The notes under the pieces were generated by a model. That model ran no database searches. It was not told where the DNA came from and saw nothing but the letters and a program-made list of their open reading frames with translations. 64,000 nt of DNA from Cytophagaceae bacterium ABcell3. GTDB lineage: Bacteria > Bacteroidota > Bacteroidia > Cytophagales > Cytophagaceae. This document shows positions 28,047 to 37,697 of this stretch, piece by piece. Positions within the stretch are counted from its first letter, which is position 1, and each line of letters begins with the position of its first letter. A program made the translations under genes and the position numbers. The DNA lies in NCBI GenBank assembly GCA_030913385.1, contig CP133159.1:2440584-2504583 (forward strand). Reading direction: 5' to 3'.

Positions 28047-29054
28047 TTTTAAATCGGAAAACTTTTGCTTCCCTTTTTTAAAATAGTCAAACACAATACT
28101 TCTATGATATAGTTCAGAACGGGTGTTTATTTTCCTTCTTTTTTTCTCCAGCGCTCTTTTTTGCTTTAACTGATTAATGTTTAAGTAAAACGAAAAATGA
28201 GCACGTAGAATTGCCATGGTATGCCGCCAAGAGTCTGTAAAAAGAAATCTTGCCCCGGCAACGCCATCTAAAATGAGCCTTACAGCTATTTTGGTAGATA
28301 TTTGCCCTGGATTATTTTTATAAATATTATATATGCTGTTACGAAAGTTTAAAAAAGTTTTTGTTGGGCTAGACTTTGACAGGGTGCCACCGCCTACATG
28401 GAATACCTCGCTTTTTCCACAGTACATTATTTTGTAGCCTAAGTTTTTTAGCCTCCAGCAAATATCTATTTCTTCCATATGAGCAAAAAAACTTTCATCA
28501 AGTCCACCGACTTCATGGAAAGCTTCAGATTTTATTAATAAACAGGCGCCACTTCCCCAAAAAACCTCTGCAATGTCATTATACTGGCCTGTGTCTTTTT
28601 CTAGCGAAAAGAAAATGCGCCCCCTGCAAAAGGGGTATCCCCATTTATCTATGAAACCGCCTGCTGCCCCTGCATATTCAAAGTAGTCTCTTTTTTTATA
28701 GTCTTTGATTTTCGGCTGACAAGCAGCGACTTTTTCATCGTCTCGAAAAACTTGTAGCAAAGGTTCAAGCCACCCTTCGGTTACTTCTACGTCAGAATTT
28801 AATAAAAGATAGTATTTTGAGTCAATTAAATTTAATGCGTCGTTATATCCTTTACAAAATCCTTTGTTTTCAGAGAACTGTATGATCGTAACTTCTGGAT
28901 AGTTCCTCTCCAGAAAAGGTACGGAATCGTCTGCAGAATTGTTGTCTGCTATGTATATTTTTGCGCCGGCACTATTATTTATTACCGAAGGCAAAAATAG
29001 CTCAAGATATTTTTTTCCATTCCAGTTAAGTATAACAATGGCTATTTCTTCCAT
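27957..29054 (-). CDS. glycosyltransferase family 2 protein
   Basis: 365 residues. GT-A fold signature at the N-terminus: AIVILNWNGKKYLELFLPSV, IYIADNNSADDSVPFL, LLNSDVEVTEGWLEPLL (DxD-like DVE), then FWGSGACLLIKSEAF and FFAHMEEIDICWRL (acceptor/catalytic region). This is the rhamnosyltransferase-like GT2 group. Near the C-terminus lies a membrane-proximal basic region. It immediately follows ybaB (2-nt gap), so it is in the same transcript as ybaB and perhaps hisS. The sugar and acceptor are unknown. Confidence 0.88.
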   Translation of the reverse strand: MEEIAIVILNWNGKKYLELFLPSVINNSAGAKIYIADNNSADDSVPFLERNYPEVTIIQFSENKGFCKGYNDALNLIDSKYYLLLNSDVEVTEGWLEPLLQVFRDDEKVAACQPKIKDYKKRDYFEYAGAAGGFIDKWGYPFCRGRIFFSLEKDTGQYNDIAEVFWGSGACLLIKSEAFHEVGGLDESFFAHMEEIDICWRLKNLGYKIMYCGKSEVFHVGGGTLSKSSPTKTFLNFRNSIYNIYKNNPGQISTKIAVRLILDGVAGARFLFTDSWRHTMAILRAHFSFYLNINQLKQKRALEKKRRKINTRSELYHRSIVFDYFKKGKQKFSDLKLKVADNTSAPSQMAVNIHNKSHAEINKNR

Positions 29055-29056
29055 TG

Positions 29057-29389
29057 TTATACCAAATTGCCAAAGTCGAATCCTGGAATATCAGGAAGCA
29101 CCCCTTGTGTGCTTTTTTTCATTTCTTCACGGATTTTTTCTTCTATATCCGCTAGTGCTTTATTGGTAGCGGCTACAATTAGGTCTTGCAGCATGTCCTT
29201 GTCTTCGGGCTTCACTAGGTCATTGTCTACCTCCAATTTTATTAATTGTCTATGACCGTTTACTGTGGCTTTGACCATGCCTCCTCCAGACTCAGAAGTT
29301 ATTTCTATTTTGCCTAGGTTTTGTTTGGCTTCATTAAGCTTTGCCTGGACTTCTTTTACTTTGCCAAGCATATTCATCATATCAAACAT
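29057..29389 (-). CDS. ybaB: YbaB/EbfC family nucleoid-associated protein
   Basis: 110 residues with the family pattern KVKEVQAKLNEAKQNL, VKATVNGHRQLIKLEVD, and a C-terminal helical segment DLIVAATNKALADIEEKIREEM. The dimeric protein binds DNA. A strong Shine-Dalgarno (AAAGGAGG) precedes the ATG by about 8 nt, unusual for this phylum. It is tightly spaced with the GT2 gene downstream (2 nt) and the T9SS cargo gene upstream (13 nt). Confidence 0.92.
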   Translation of the reverse strand: MFDMMNMLGKVKEVQAKLNEAKQNLGKIEITSESGGGMVKATVNGHRQLIKLEVDNDLVKPEDKDMLQDLIVAATNKALADIEEKIREEMKKSTQGVLPDIPGFDFGNLV

Positions 29390-29402
29390 AATATACCTCC
29401 TT

Positions 29403-31331
29403 TTAAAAAATAATGGATATTGTTCCTCTTTTGTTAATTCTTTCTCCAGTATAATCTTCTGCTTCTATTACATAGGCGTAAGAACCGGGTACGGGAGCTT
29501 GTCCTCTAATAGTTCCGTCCCAAGCTTCATCCATATCTGTACTGCTATAGACAACTTCGCCCCATTTGTTAAAAATAGTAATACTATAGTTTTTTACAAA
29601 CCTTCCCTTTACTTCAAATGTATCATTGAGGCCATCATTATTTGGTGTAAAGGTGTTTGGTGGGAATATACCCATTCTATATCTTAGCTCTTGTACATTG
29701 GAGTAGCTCGTGAAAGACGTGTCTCCTTCTGATTGGATACGTATACGGTACCTTATTACCTGTACACCTTCCTCTTGTGGATCTTCTATGTTTAATAAAG
29801 GGCCTATTTCTTCTGTGGCGTAAGGTGTTAAGCCTTCCTCCAGTTTTTCTAGAATATAGTTTGGCTCATCCTCCCAAAAAGATCCTGTATAGGAAGTCCA
29901 TGACAAGCGGTTAAAATCCTCTCTTCCTTGTTCTGCGCTCAATATGATCGGACAGGTCTCTGCACTTGTTGTTGGTCGTAAGTTACATGGATTTTTGTAA
30001 AAAACTTTATAACAGTAGGTGTTTTCAGGAATGGAGATTTCTTGATCCGTATAATTAAGGTCGTTCAGCTCCTGAAGTAGGGCATAGTCTCCTCCATTGA
30101 CAGAGCGATAGACTTTAATTTCATTTACTTCAGAAGGGTTTTCAGGGATTTCCCATAATACCTTGATTGCTCCGTCTTCTATGGTTGAATTAATTTCAGA
30201 AACAGGTGGTGGTGGTTCTGTGGTTAAGGCTTGGACGCATTGGGGAGCGGCGTGAACGATAATAGGTGTCCCTGCTGCATTTGTATGCTGAAGTTCTGCT
30301 TTCAATACATAACAATATTCTTGCCCACAGTTTATTTCAGTGTCAGCGAACTGGCCTTCTGTATGGGAAAGGCTTTCGAATATTTCTGTGCCGTTTCTGG
30401 TAATGAGATAACGGGCAAATGATTCGGAGTCTACATAAGGAGCCCAAGAGATTTGGTTTTCATTTTCTACTGCCTCTACCGTGTGGTTAATAGTACAAAT
30501 AGTAGGGCTTTCTACAGAACTATTGCAGTCTGCAGCAGAAATGATGAGGCACACTGGCTCGGATGGGAGGTTAAAGCCGCTTAACGTGTGTTCAATAAGC
30601 CCCTCTTGATCTTTAATGGTACTTATCAGATCACTTTCTCCTGTTTCCTGGTTTACTTTAAGTATATTATAGACATGATTGTCATAAGCATTGAACTCAA
30701 GTACCAGTTCCTCATTAGATAATGCTTTTAGTGAAATGATATCAGGCACTATCAATTGTTCTAAGGGGTTAATGGTCTTCGTTGCGCTTTCGCCACAACC
30801 TCCTGGTGCATACTGGCCTGTTACAGTTATAGTTCTGGGGTCTTCATTTGCATAAGTGTGTTCCGCCATTTCATCACGCAAAATAATAACCTCTTCGCTT
30901 CCGTCACCAAAGTCAATGATGTACTCTTCATAAGGAGCATCTTCTATTTGTAACTGGACAATCCTGTCCTGACAGTAGTTTACAGAAAATACAGGTTGAG
31001 GTTTGGGCAGTACTTCTATATAGTCAGTCTTGGTAATCCTGTCTACCGGCGGGTTGCCACCTGTTTGGATAAATTGGGTTATAGAATAAATCCCGGGTTT
31101 TGTGTAGGTATAAGTTTTGGCTTGTGTCGTATCGCCTCCATCTCCATAATAGTAAAAAGGGCTTGCCAACTGAGGATCCGCTTCAGATCCAGACAAGTCC
31201 TTTACTGTTACGGTAAAAGGCACACAGCTTCTGGTAAAATTATCGACAACCTTAAAATCTGCCTTATACGGTTGTGCATAGGCAAAACTTGTAATGAACA
31301 AGGCAAGAATTAGGTATAAAGTTTTTTTCAT
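29403..31331 (-). CDS. secreted PKD/FN3 protein with T9SS type B (gliding-associated) C-terminal domain
   Basis: 642 residues: signal peptide (cleavage near SFAYAQ), N-terminal PKD-like repeats (YYYGDGGDTTQAKTYTYTKPG, IDFGDGSEEVI), then two or three FN3-like domains (AVENENQISWAPY, DGAIKVLWEIPENPSEVNEIKVYRS, REDFNRLSWTSYTG). The C-terminus has PPNTFTPNNDGLNDTFEV and ITIFNKWGEVVYSSTDMDEAWDG, the CHU/type B sorting signal recognised by the T9SS. It is probably a surface or extracellular protein exported through the PorV/PorU route. It sits 3 nt downstream of hisS. Confidence 0.9.
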   Translation of the reverse strand: MKKTLYLILALFITSFAYAQPYKADFKVVDNFTRSCVPFTVTVKDLSGSEADPQLASPFYYYGDGGDTTQAKTYTYTKPGIYSITQFIQTGGNPPVDRITKTDYIEVLPKPQPVFSVNYCQDRIVQLQIEDAPYEEYIIDFGDGSEEVIILRDEMAEHTYANEDPRTITVTGQYAPGGCGESATKTINPLEQLIVPDIISLKALSNEELVLEFNAYDNHVYNILKVNQETGESDLISTIKDQEGLIEHTLSGFNLPSEPVCLIISAADCNSSVESPTICTINHTVEAVENENQISWAPYVDSESFARYLITRNGTEIFESLSHTEGQFADTEINCGQEYCYVLKAELQHTNAAGTPIIVHAAPQCVQALTTEPPPPVSEINSTIEDGAIKVLWEIPENPSEVNEIKVYRSVNGGDYALLQELNDLNYTDQEISIPENTYCYKVFYKNPCNLRPTTSAETCPIILSAEQGREDFNRLSWTSYTGSFWEDEPNYILEKLEEGLTPYATEEIGPLLNIEDPQEEGVQVIRYRIRIQSEGDTSFTSYSNVQELRYRMGIFPPNTFTPNNDGLNDTFEVKGRFVKNYSITIFNKWGEVVYSSTDMDEAWDGTIRGQAPVPGSYAYVIEAEDYTGERINKRGTISIIF

Positions 31332-31334
31332 GCT

Positions 31335-32717
31335 TCAGGGTTTGAGTTCAGCTATGATCTCATCCACAGTTTTTTTAGCTTGATTGCCGGTTTCCATGTT
31401 TTTAATTGAAAGCAACCCTGATGAAATTTCTTCTGAGCCAATAATAATGACATTCGGGATGTTTTTTGCATTGGCGTAGTTGAGCTGCTTTTTCATTTTT
31501 ACTGGTTCTGGGTACATCTCGCTACTGATACCTGCTTCTCTGAGTCTTCTGATCAATGATAACGAATACTTTTCTGATTCCTTATCAAAACTGGCGACAA
31601 GAACTGCAGAAGATGCTTGCTGGAGTTCGGTAGGGAATAGATTGAGCTCTTCCATGACGTCGTATATCCTATCTACGCCAAAAGAAATGCCCACACCAGA
31701 CACATCTGGCATGCCAAAAACGCCGGTCAGGTTGTCGTACCTGCCTCCACCGCTAATGCTGCCTATTTTTACATTGTTGACCTTGACCTCAAGAATGGCT
31801 CCTGTATAATAATTTAATCCACGTGCCAGGGTGATGTCTGGCTCAGGTAGTCTACCTTCGTAACCTGAAGCGATCAAGTATTCATATACCTGTTCCAGTT
31901 CTTCTACACCTTGAAGTCCTACTTCTGAGGTGGCTAATAGTTCTTTAAGTGCCGTAATAACATGCTCGTGGTTTCCGCTTAAGTTAAAAAGAGGGTCAAG
32001 GCATGAAATTTCCTCATCAGAAAACCCTTTTGTTTGAAGCTCTTTTGTTACGCCCTCTCTGCCAATTTTGTCGAGTTTGTCAATAGCCACGCAAAGATCT
32101 GTCTCGCTTCCTTTTTTGCCAATGATTTCGGTAATTCCCGATAGAACTTTCCGGTTGTTTATTTTAATGCTGATATCCTCAATGTTTAGCTCAGAAAAGA
32201 CTTCATTGAGCAACATAATGAGTTCTGCTTCACATATTAATGAACGTGTTCCGATTACATCTGCATCGCATTGATAAAATTCTCTATAACGACCCTTTTG
32301 TGGGTTGTCTGCCCGCCAAACAGGCTGTATTTGAAATCTTTTAAATGGAAAAGTGATTTCATGCCTGTTCATGACCACATACCTGGCAAAAGGCACAGTC
32401 AGGTCATACTTAAGCGCTTTTTCAGATATTTTAGGTGTTAAAGTAGCTGCGCCTTGGTTGATATCTTCCTGTGTTACTTTTTTTAGGAAATCTCCCGAAT
32501 TGAGTATTTTGAATATCAGTTTATCTCCTTCGTCTCCATACTTACCTGTTAAGACTGACAGGTTTTCTAGTGCGGGAGTTTCAAGTGGTAAAAAACCATA
32601 TTTATGAAAACATCTTCTTATAATGTTAAAGATATAGTTTCTTCGAACCATTTTATCCGGTCCGAAATCACGTGTTCCTTTAGGTAAAGTTGGTTTTTGC
32701 TCGCTCATAGAGTCCAA
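31335..32717 (-). CDS. hisS: histidine--tRNA ligase
   Basis: 460 residues. Class II motif 1 region (LPKGTRDFGPDKMVRR), motif 2 (ERPYRE-like KGRYREFYQCDADVIG), His-specific LARGLNYYTGAILEV and motif 3 ISGGGRYDNL. The C-terminal anticodon-binding domain ends in KKTVDEIIAELKP. Slightly longer than E. coli HisS. It leads a tightly packed minus-strand run hisS, T9SS cargo, ybaB, GT2. Confidence 0.95.
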   Translation of the reverse strand: MDSMSEQKPTLPKGTRDFGPDKMVRRNYIFNIIRRCFHKYGFLPLETPALENLSVLTGKYGDEGDKLIFKILNSGDFLKKVTQEDINQGAATLTPKISEKALKYDLTVPFARYVVMNRHEITFPFKRFQIQPVWRADNPQKGRYREFYQCDADVIGTRSLICEAELIMLLNEVFSELNIEDISIKINNRKVLSGITEIIGKKGSETDLCVAIDKLDKIGREGVTKELQTKGFSDEEISCLDPLFNLSGNHEHVITALKELLATSEVGLQGVEELEQVYEYLIASGYEGRLPEPDITLARGLNYYTGAILEVKVNNVKIGSISGGGRYDNLTGVFGMPDVSGVGISFGVDRIYDVMEELNLFPTELQQASSAVLVASFDKESEKYSLSLIRRLREAGISSEMYPEPVKMKKQLNYANAKNIPNVIIIGSEEISSGLLSIKNMETGNQAKKTVDEIIAELKP

Positions 32718-32860
32718 AATTAATACAAAAAGTAACTTTTTAATAAAAAAATAGCTAAATCATATGAAAGGCATTTGGGCATCATATCTAATTATTGTTT
32801 GGCGTGAAAAATTTATTTGATGGGATTTTGGTATAATATTGTTATTTTTAGCCTTTTAAA

Positions 32861-33715
32861 ATGATTAATTATATGTTTAAAAAAGTTAAGAAAGTAGATT
32901 CTAAAGAAGTAGGGTTAGAAATAGGTCTTTTGATCTTTAAGTTTTTTTTAAAAACAGAGTATTTGCACTATGGTTTATTTTCTAATGGACTGAAAGGTGA
33001 TGTTGGAAACCTTGCACAAGCACAAAAAAATTATGCAGAGTTTTTGATGGATCATATTCCTGAAGGGGTTAATAAAATCTTGGATGTAGGGTGTGGTAGC
33101 GGGAAAATGGCAAGAACTTTGGTAGATAGAGGGTACAAGGTTGATGCTGTTTCGCCTGGGGTAATTCTCACCGAACATGCTAGGAAATTGCTAGGCTCTG
33201 AATCTAATATTTTTCAAATGAAGTTTGAGAATATGAACTCCGAGATTAAGTATGACCTTGTGATATTTAGTGAAAGTTTTCAATACATTCCTATAGATTC
33301 TGCATTTCAAAAAGCTTTAGAACATTTGAATCCTGAAGGCCATATTATGATATGTGACTTTTTTAAAACAGATCCAGAAAAGAAAAGCTTGCTTGGGGGA
33401 GGGCATGAATTTGAGGAGTTTACAGGGAAAGTGAAGACGCATCCTGTTCATCTTGTTAAAGAACAAGATATTACCGCTGAGACTGCACCTACTATAGATA
33501 TTGTTAATGATCTTAGCAAAGAAGTTTTGCACCCAGCCTATAACTTGATTTTTATGCTAGCAGAAGATAGGTTCCCTTGGGTTGCTAAATTTGTAAAGTG
33601 GAAATACAAGAAGAAGCTTGGCAAAATGCAGAATAAGCATTTTACTGGTCAACGCAGTGGTGAAAATTTTAAGAAGTATAAAAAATACATGTTTTACCTA
33701 TATAAAAAGGGCTAA
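32861..33715 (+). CDS. class I SAM-dependent methyltransferase
   Basis: 284 residues. Motif I ILDVGCGSGKMA (residues 73-84) and the later strand YDLVIFSESFQYI identify a SAM methyltransferase; LNPEGHIMICDFFK is the strand-5 region. The first 50 residues are an extra helical stretch. The C-terminal basic segment (KWKYKKKLGKMQNKHF) may contact an acidic or lipid substrate. The substrate is unknown. Monocistronic on the plus strand, divergent from hisS. Confidence 0.8.
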   Translation: MINYMFKKVKKVDSKEVGLEIGLLIFKFFLKTEYLHYGLFSNGLKGDVGNLAQAQKNYAEFLMDHIPEGVNKILDVGCGSGKMARTLVDRGYKVDAVSPGVILTEHARKLLGSESNIFQMKFENMNSEIKYDLVIFSESFQYIPIDSAFQKALEHLNPEGHIMICDFFKTDPEKKSLLGGGHEFEEFTGKVKTHPVHLVKEQDITAETAPTIDIVNDLSKEVLHPAYNLIFMLAEDRFPWVAKFVKWKYKKKLGKMQNKHFTGQRSGENFKKYKKYMFYLYKKG

Positions 33716-33860
33716 AGGTTCTAGCTTTAACTGTCTTAAAAAATAGGGATGTATAGGCTTTTGTTTTGGCGTTTTGTCTTGATATACAAATGTTTGCGAT
33801 TATAGAACTTAACCCATCGGTGTTTTTTTCGTAAAAAGACTTTTGAAAGGAGGTCTTAGT

Positions 33861-34307
33861 ATGAACTGGACACGCGCTTTTGTATATCTTATTTATCGAA
33901 AGCGGAGTTATGGCAAGTTGCTTACTCCGTTTCTGTTTCTCAGGCTGGAATTGTTCCTGACAGGTTTGTTGATCTTCAAAGTTCTAGGAATAGCATCGCC
34001 TGTTGTTGAAACCCATGACAAACCCATCGTGTTGATTTCCTATTTACATGGAGATAAGTTAGTAAAACCTTTTGGGAAGTTTTCAGAAGATGAACAACAA
34101 TTAGTGATTATAAACAGCCATCAGACGCAAACCTTAGCTTTATATGCTGTTAATATAATGTTTGGGTTGGTTGGGATATTGATTTCTTCTTTATGGATCA
34201 ATAGATTTTTTAGAAGGAATAACCTTAACCCAAAGTGGTGGATATGGCAGTTAGCATGTTTAGGAGGCCATGCTCTTTGTTTTTCAATGACTCTTTTTCT
34301 GAAATAA
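33861..34307 (+). CDS. small integral membrane protein of unknown function
   Basis: 148 residues from the ATG at 33861, placed 10 nt after a clear AAAGGAGG ribosome site; the longer frame would begin inside that site. Two or three membrane segments are visible (LRLELFLTGLLIFKVLGIA, AVNIMFGLVGILISSLWI, QLACLGGHALCFSMTLFL) around a short loop. No family motif was recognised. Cytoplasmic and exported loops contain no obvious catalytic residues. Confidence 0.65.
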   Translation: MNWTRAFVYLIYRKRSYGKLLTPFLFLRLELFLTGLLIFKVLGIASPVVETHDKPIVLISYLHGDKLVKPFGKFSEDEQQLVIINSHQTQTLALYAVNIMFGLVGILISSLWINRFFRRNNLNPKWWIWQLACLGGHALCFSMTLFLK

Positions 34308-34381
34308 TTTGGTGAAAAGTTTTTTATTGAAACTGAGATCGCTTAATTTTGCATTTTGTTTATCAAAGAAAATATATCATT

Positions 34382-34567
34382 ATGGCAGTTACGAGACTAC
34401 AAAGAAAAGGGAAGAGAAATAAAATTGTTGCAAAAGCTAGGTTAGCACAAATTAAGCTTCTTACCACTAAACCTGTTGTTAAAAAAGTTGACGTTGATGA
34501 ACTGAAAAATCAACAAACTCCAGGTGCAGCAAAAGCAGAAGCTAAAAAAGGCGAAGAAAAAGCATAA
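34382..34567 (+). CDS. small basic protein of unknown function
   Basis: 61 residues from the ATG at 34382 (MAVTRLQRKGKRNKIVAKAR). The N-terminal half is very basic (about one Lys/Arg in three), the C-terminal half is Ala/Lys/Glu-rich, probably disordered. This is typical of small ribosome- or nucleic-acid-binding proteins of Bacteroidota, but I cannot name it. A TAATTTTG element 30 nt upstream could be the -7 box. A terminator follows immediately. Confidence 0.6.
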   Translation: MAVTRLQRKGKRNKIVAKARLAQIKLLTTKPVVKKVDVDELKNQQTPGAAKAEAKKGEEKA

Positions 34568-34592
34568 AAAGGTGATTTATTCACCTTTTTTT
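34566..34592. terminator. bidirectional terminator overlapping a gene end
   Basis: Stem AAAAAGGTGA / TCACCTTTTTTT with a 5-nt loop. It overlaps the last codons and stop of the minus-strand metallophosphoesterase and ends the plus-strand small gene. Confidence 0.8.
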
Positions 34593-35095
34593 ATTTCCCC
34601 TCTTTTGCCAAGTTCAATTGCTTTCATATTTACTATCTTATCATTTTCAATATCGAACTTTAATAAAGTTCTGATATGGTGAAATCCCTGTATCCCTGCC
34701 GCACCTGGGTTTATTGCCAACATGTTATTAAAACTACGGTCGGTCATTACTTTTAGAATATGAGAGTGCCCACATACAAATATATCGGGCTGTTCTTTTT
34801 TTATTAACTGTTTTACTTTTGCAGGATATTTTCCTGGATACCCACCTATATGGATCATGAGTACTTTTAGTGCTTCTACTTGGAAAGCTAAAGTTTCTGG
34901 ATGTTTAAGTCGGATTTCGCTCCCATCAATGTTACCGTACACACCTTTTAAAGGTTTATGAGCCTCTAATGCTTCAGAAATGTCTAAAGTGCCAAAATCT
35001 CCCGCGTGCCATACTTGATCACAATCTTCAAAATGGTTAAAGACTTTTGGATCCAAATAACCGTGCGTGTCAGAAATAACCCCAATTCTTGTCAT
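34577..35095 (-). CDS. metallophosphoesterase, YfcE/MJ0936 family
   Basis: 172 residues. Metal-binding motifs: GVISDTHG (residues 4-11), WHAGDFG, YGNID, and C-terminal VCGHSHI. This small single-domain family hydrolyses phosphodiesters or phosphomonoesters in the cytoplasm with two metal ions. The C-terminal codons are part of the bidirectional terminator stem. The physiological substrate is unknown. Confidence 0.9.
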   Translation of the reverse strand: MTRIGVISDTHGYLDPKVFNHFEDCDQVWHAGDFGTLDISEALEAHKPLKGVYGNIDGSEIRLKHPETLAFQVEALKVLMIHIGGYPGKYPAKVKQLIKKEQPDIFVCGHSHILKVMTDRSFNNMLAINPGAAGIQGFHHIRTLLKFDIENDKIVNMKAIELGKRGEIKKGE

Positions 35096-35186
35096 TTTTC
35101 TGCTTTTTTATAACTTGGAGTAAATTTTATTAAAAGTCAACAATACTCCAAAAGGAATAACAAAGTGTTTAGTCAACGTTTGCCTT

Positions 35187-36239
35187 CTAAAGTTTTTGTT
35201 CTCCTTTGACCTCTATTTTTTGGTCATCCAAGGCATCTTCGACGTACAATGTTTTAACTAGGATCATTGCTGTTGCTAGGATAGGGGTGGACAATAGCAG
35301 GCCTAGTGGGCCTGTTACCATAGCAAAGAAAATTTGTATCAACAACAATAGCACTGGTGGCATGGTGATAGCTTTTTTTTGAATGGCGGGGGTGATAATG
35401 GAGCTTTCTATCAGCTGAACCCCTATATATAACAATGCAACATAGATAGCCTTGCTTGGATCGTCTAAAAAGGATACCAAAATAGGGGGGACGGCAGCAA
35501 TAACCGGTCCAATGTTTGGTACGAACGAAAAGAAAAAAGCTATCAGACTAAACGTTAGTATTAAGGGGATGTCTATGATCCATAGTCCAATAGCTGTTAG
35601 TATCGCTACAGCTGTCATGTCCACTATTTTTCCAACAAACCACCTGAACAAGGTATAGTCAAGGGTTCTTAAGACCTCATCACCTCTTTTTCTGACGTCT
35701 TTGGGCAGCAACCTTAGAAAGCCTCCTTTGTATAAAGAAGGGCTTACGCAGATAAAAATAGACAGGATAATTACTGCTGCGAAATCAAGGATTATATTAA
35801 CAGTGGCTGCCAAAAAATCGACAATACCTTGTAAAATACCTGCAGGGTTTTCAACAGATCCGTCATCTGGCACTTCCTGCATAAGTCTTCTGCCAATCTC
35901 AGACTGTTGCGCCCAATCCTGTATTTCTTCCATTACTTTGGGAATATCTTGGCTGAGCACTTCCACTTGTTCTCCGACCTTAGGTGCAAGGACGATGAAC
36001 ATTAGTACTATAAGGCCAAAGTTGACTATAATGACAGAGGCCAGTAAAATACTTTCTTTGATGCCTGTCTTTTTGTGAAGCCATCTGCTAATACCTTTCC
36101 AAAGTATAGCCATCATAATAGCTGCAAACAACAGCAAAAAAATGTGATAGGCATAAAAGACCATTACTGCTATTAATATAAGTGCAGCAATGAAAAAAGT
36201 TTTCTTTACAAAGAATCTAAAAGGGTTTTCATTAGGCAT
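35187..36239 (-). CDS. AI-2E family transporter
   Basis: 350 residues with about 7-8 membrane segments. The family hallmarks are the N-terminal double helix (FFIAALILIAVMVFYAYHIFLLLFAAI), the central soluble loop before IVDFLAATVNIILDF, and PNIGPVIAAVPPILVSFL followed by LIESSIITPAIQKKAITMPPVLLLL. Members export autoinducer-2 or exchange ions; the substrate here is undetermined. The gene starts 35 nt after pyrE and is probably co-transcribed with it. Confidence 0.9.
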   Translation of the reverse strand: MPNENPFRFFVKKTFFIAALILIAVMVFYAYHIFLLLFAAIMMAILWKGISRWLHKKTGIKESILLASVIIVNFGLIVLMFIVLAPKVGEQVEVLSQDIPKVMEEIQDWAQQSEIGRRLMQEVPDDGSVENPAGILQGIVDFLAATVNIILDFAAVIILSIFICVSPSLYKGGFLRLLPKDVRKRGDEVLRTLDYTLFRWFVGKIVDMTAVAILTAIGLWIIDIPLILTFSLIAFFFSFVPNIGPVIAAVPPILVSFLDDPSKAIYVALLYIGVQLIESSIITPAIQKKAITMPPVLLLLIQIFFAMVTGPLGLLLSTPILATAMILVKTLYVEDALDDQKIEVKGEQKL

Positions 36240-36274
36240 AACAATAGTATGACTTCGAAAACCCTAATTTTGTT

Positions 36275-36904
36275 TTACTTTTTCCAGGTGTCAGGGCTGT
36301 TTCGCCACTCTTTTAAGCTGTTTAAATCACTTTCCGAGATGTAATTTCCAGATACAGCTTCTTCGATAAGTGTATTATAGTCCGATAAGGTTACTAGTTT
36401 GATACCTGCATTTTTGAAATTATCGTCGGCAACTTTAAAACCGTAAGTAAATATGGCGACCATTCCCAGTACTTCGAATCCTGCCCGTTTTAAAGCGTCT
36501 GCAGCTTTCAGAGAACTGCCACCGGTAGATACAAGGTCTTCTATCAAAACCACTTTTTGTCCTTCGGAGACAGCCCCTTCTATTTGATTGCCCATGCCAT
36601 GGTCTTTTGGTTTAGGACGCACATATAAGAAAGGTAAATCCAATACATCTGCCACCAAGGCCCCTTGGGCTATACCAGCAGTGGCAACTCCTGCAATGGC
36701 CTCTACTTGAGGAAAGGATTCTTTTACCGCTTCAGCAAGTCCATCCTTTATCAACGTCCGTATTTCAGGATATGACAGAGATAACCGATTGTCACAATAT
36801 ATAGGGGAGTTCCATCCTGAAGCCCAAGTAAATGGTTTGTCTGGACTTAATTTGATAGCTTTAATTTGCAGAAGTGATGCTGCCGTTTTTCTTGCGGTAT
36901 TCAT
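36275..36904 (-). CDS. pyrE: orotate phosphoribosyltransferase
   Basis: 209 residues. The N-terminal segment [25 protein letters not shown]-like region matches OPRTase substrate binding (here [17 protein letters not shown]), and the PRPP motif is [14 protein letters not shown]. It joins orotate with PRPP to give OMP in pyrimidine synthesis. AI-2E transporter gene follows. Confidence 0.95.
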   Translation of the reverse strand: MNTARKTAASLLQIKAIKLSPDKPFTWASGWNSPIYCDNRLSLSYPEIRTLIKDGLAEAVKESFPQVEAIAGVATAGIAQGALVADVLDLPFLYVRPKPKDHGMGNQIEGAVSEGQKVVLIEDLVSTGGSSLKAADALKRAGFEVLGMVAIFTYGFKVADDNFKNAGIKLVTLSDYNTLIEEAVSGNYISESDLNSLKEWRNSPDTWKK

Positions 36905-37025
36905 GATAGCATTTAAAATATTTCATACAAAAAACCGCAAATAATTTTTTTTTAACAATAGCTAATCCTAATTTGTTGGAGTGTATATGTGATTTTATTT
37001 AAAGAAATAGATTTTAAAGTTCTGA

Positions 37026-37697
37026 ATGAAACTTTTTATAAACGATAAGCCAGTTTCTATAGTAAAATTGGACGCTCCCGTTCACAAAGATTATGACGTT
37101 GTTCTGAAACGTGATGAGGATATTACTTCTAAAAAACTTTTGGGAGATGTTTTGATATATGATGCTAAGGCAGCTCAGATAGATCGTCTTATCAAGATTT
37201 TGGAAAACAAAAAGCTTAAAGAGCTGTGGTCAATTACTTTTGCTGTTCGGGACAAAGGTTTGATGAAGGACTATGTAAAGGATAACTTTAAAATTATTAA
37301 AGCTGCTGGGGGCATTGTTAGGAAAGGAGATAAGGTTTTAATGATATTCCGCTTAGGTAAATGGGATTTGCCCAAAGGAAAGCTAAATAAGCATGAAGAC
37401 CCAGCCGAGGGTGCACTGAGGGAGGTAGAAGAAGAATGCAATATTAAAGTGTCGTTGGATAAAAAAATTGGTTCTACCTGGCACTCTTACATAAGAAAAG
37501 GAAAACGAATATTAAAGAAAACCTACTGGTATGAAATGACCTGTGTTAGCGATGATGACATGGCTCCACAAACAGAAGAGTTTATAGAAGAGGTTGTTTG
37601 GATGTCCAACAAAGAGGTTAAATCAGCATTGAAAAATACCTATAAGTCTATTGAGGAAATTGTAAAAGTATATAATAAAACTCCTCAGAGCTTATAG
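37026..37697 (+). CDS. Nudix hydrolase
   Basis: 223 residues. The Nudix box GKLNKHEDPAEGALREVEEEC (with Cys replacing the final Gly) lies near residue 120, inside the domain beginning AAGGIVRKGDKVLMIFRLGKWDLP. An N-terminal extension of about 95 residues (KLFINDKPVSIVKLD...) has no recognised motif. These enzymes cleave nucleoside-diphosphate-linked compounds. The gene ends 13 bp inside the convergent coaD gene, with no separate terminator. Confidence 0.87.
   Translation: MKLFINDKPVSIVKLDAPVHKDYDVVLKRDEDITSKKLLGDVLIYDAKAAQIDRLIKILENKKLKELWSITFAVRDKGLMKDYVKDNFKIIKAAGGIVRKGDKVLMIFRLGKWDLPKGKLNKHEDPAEGALREVEEECNIKVSLDKKIGSTWHSYIRKGKRILKKTYWYEMTCVSDDDMAPQTEEFIEEVVWMSNKEVKSALKNTYKSIEEIVKVYNKTPQSL

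Noticed and set aside
33843-33860. TTG start for the small membrane protein
   Set aside because: The codons before 33861 are the ribosome-binding site itself.
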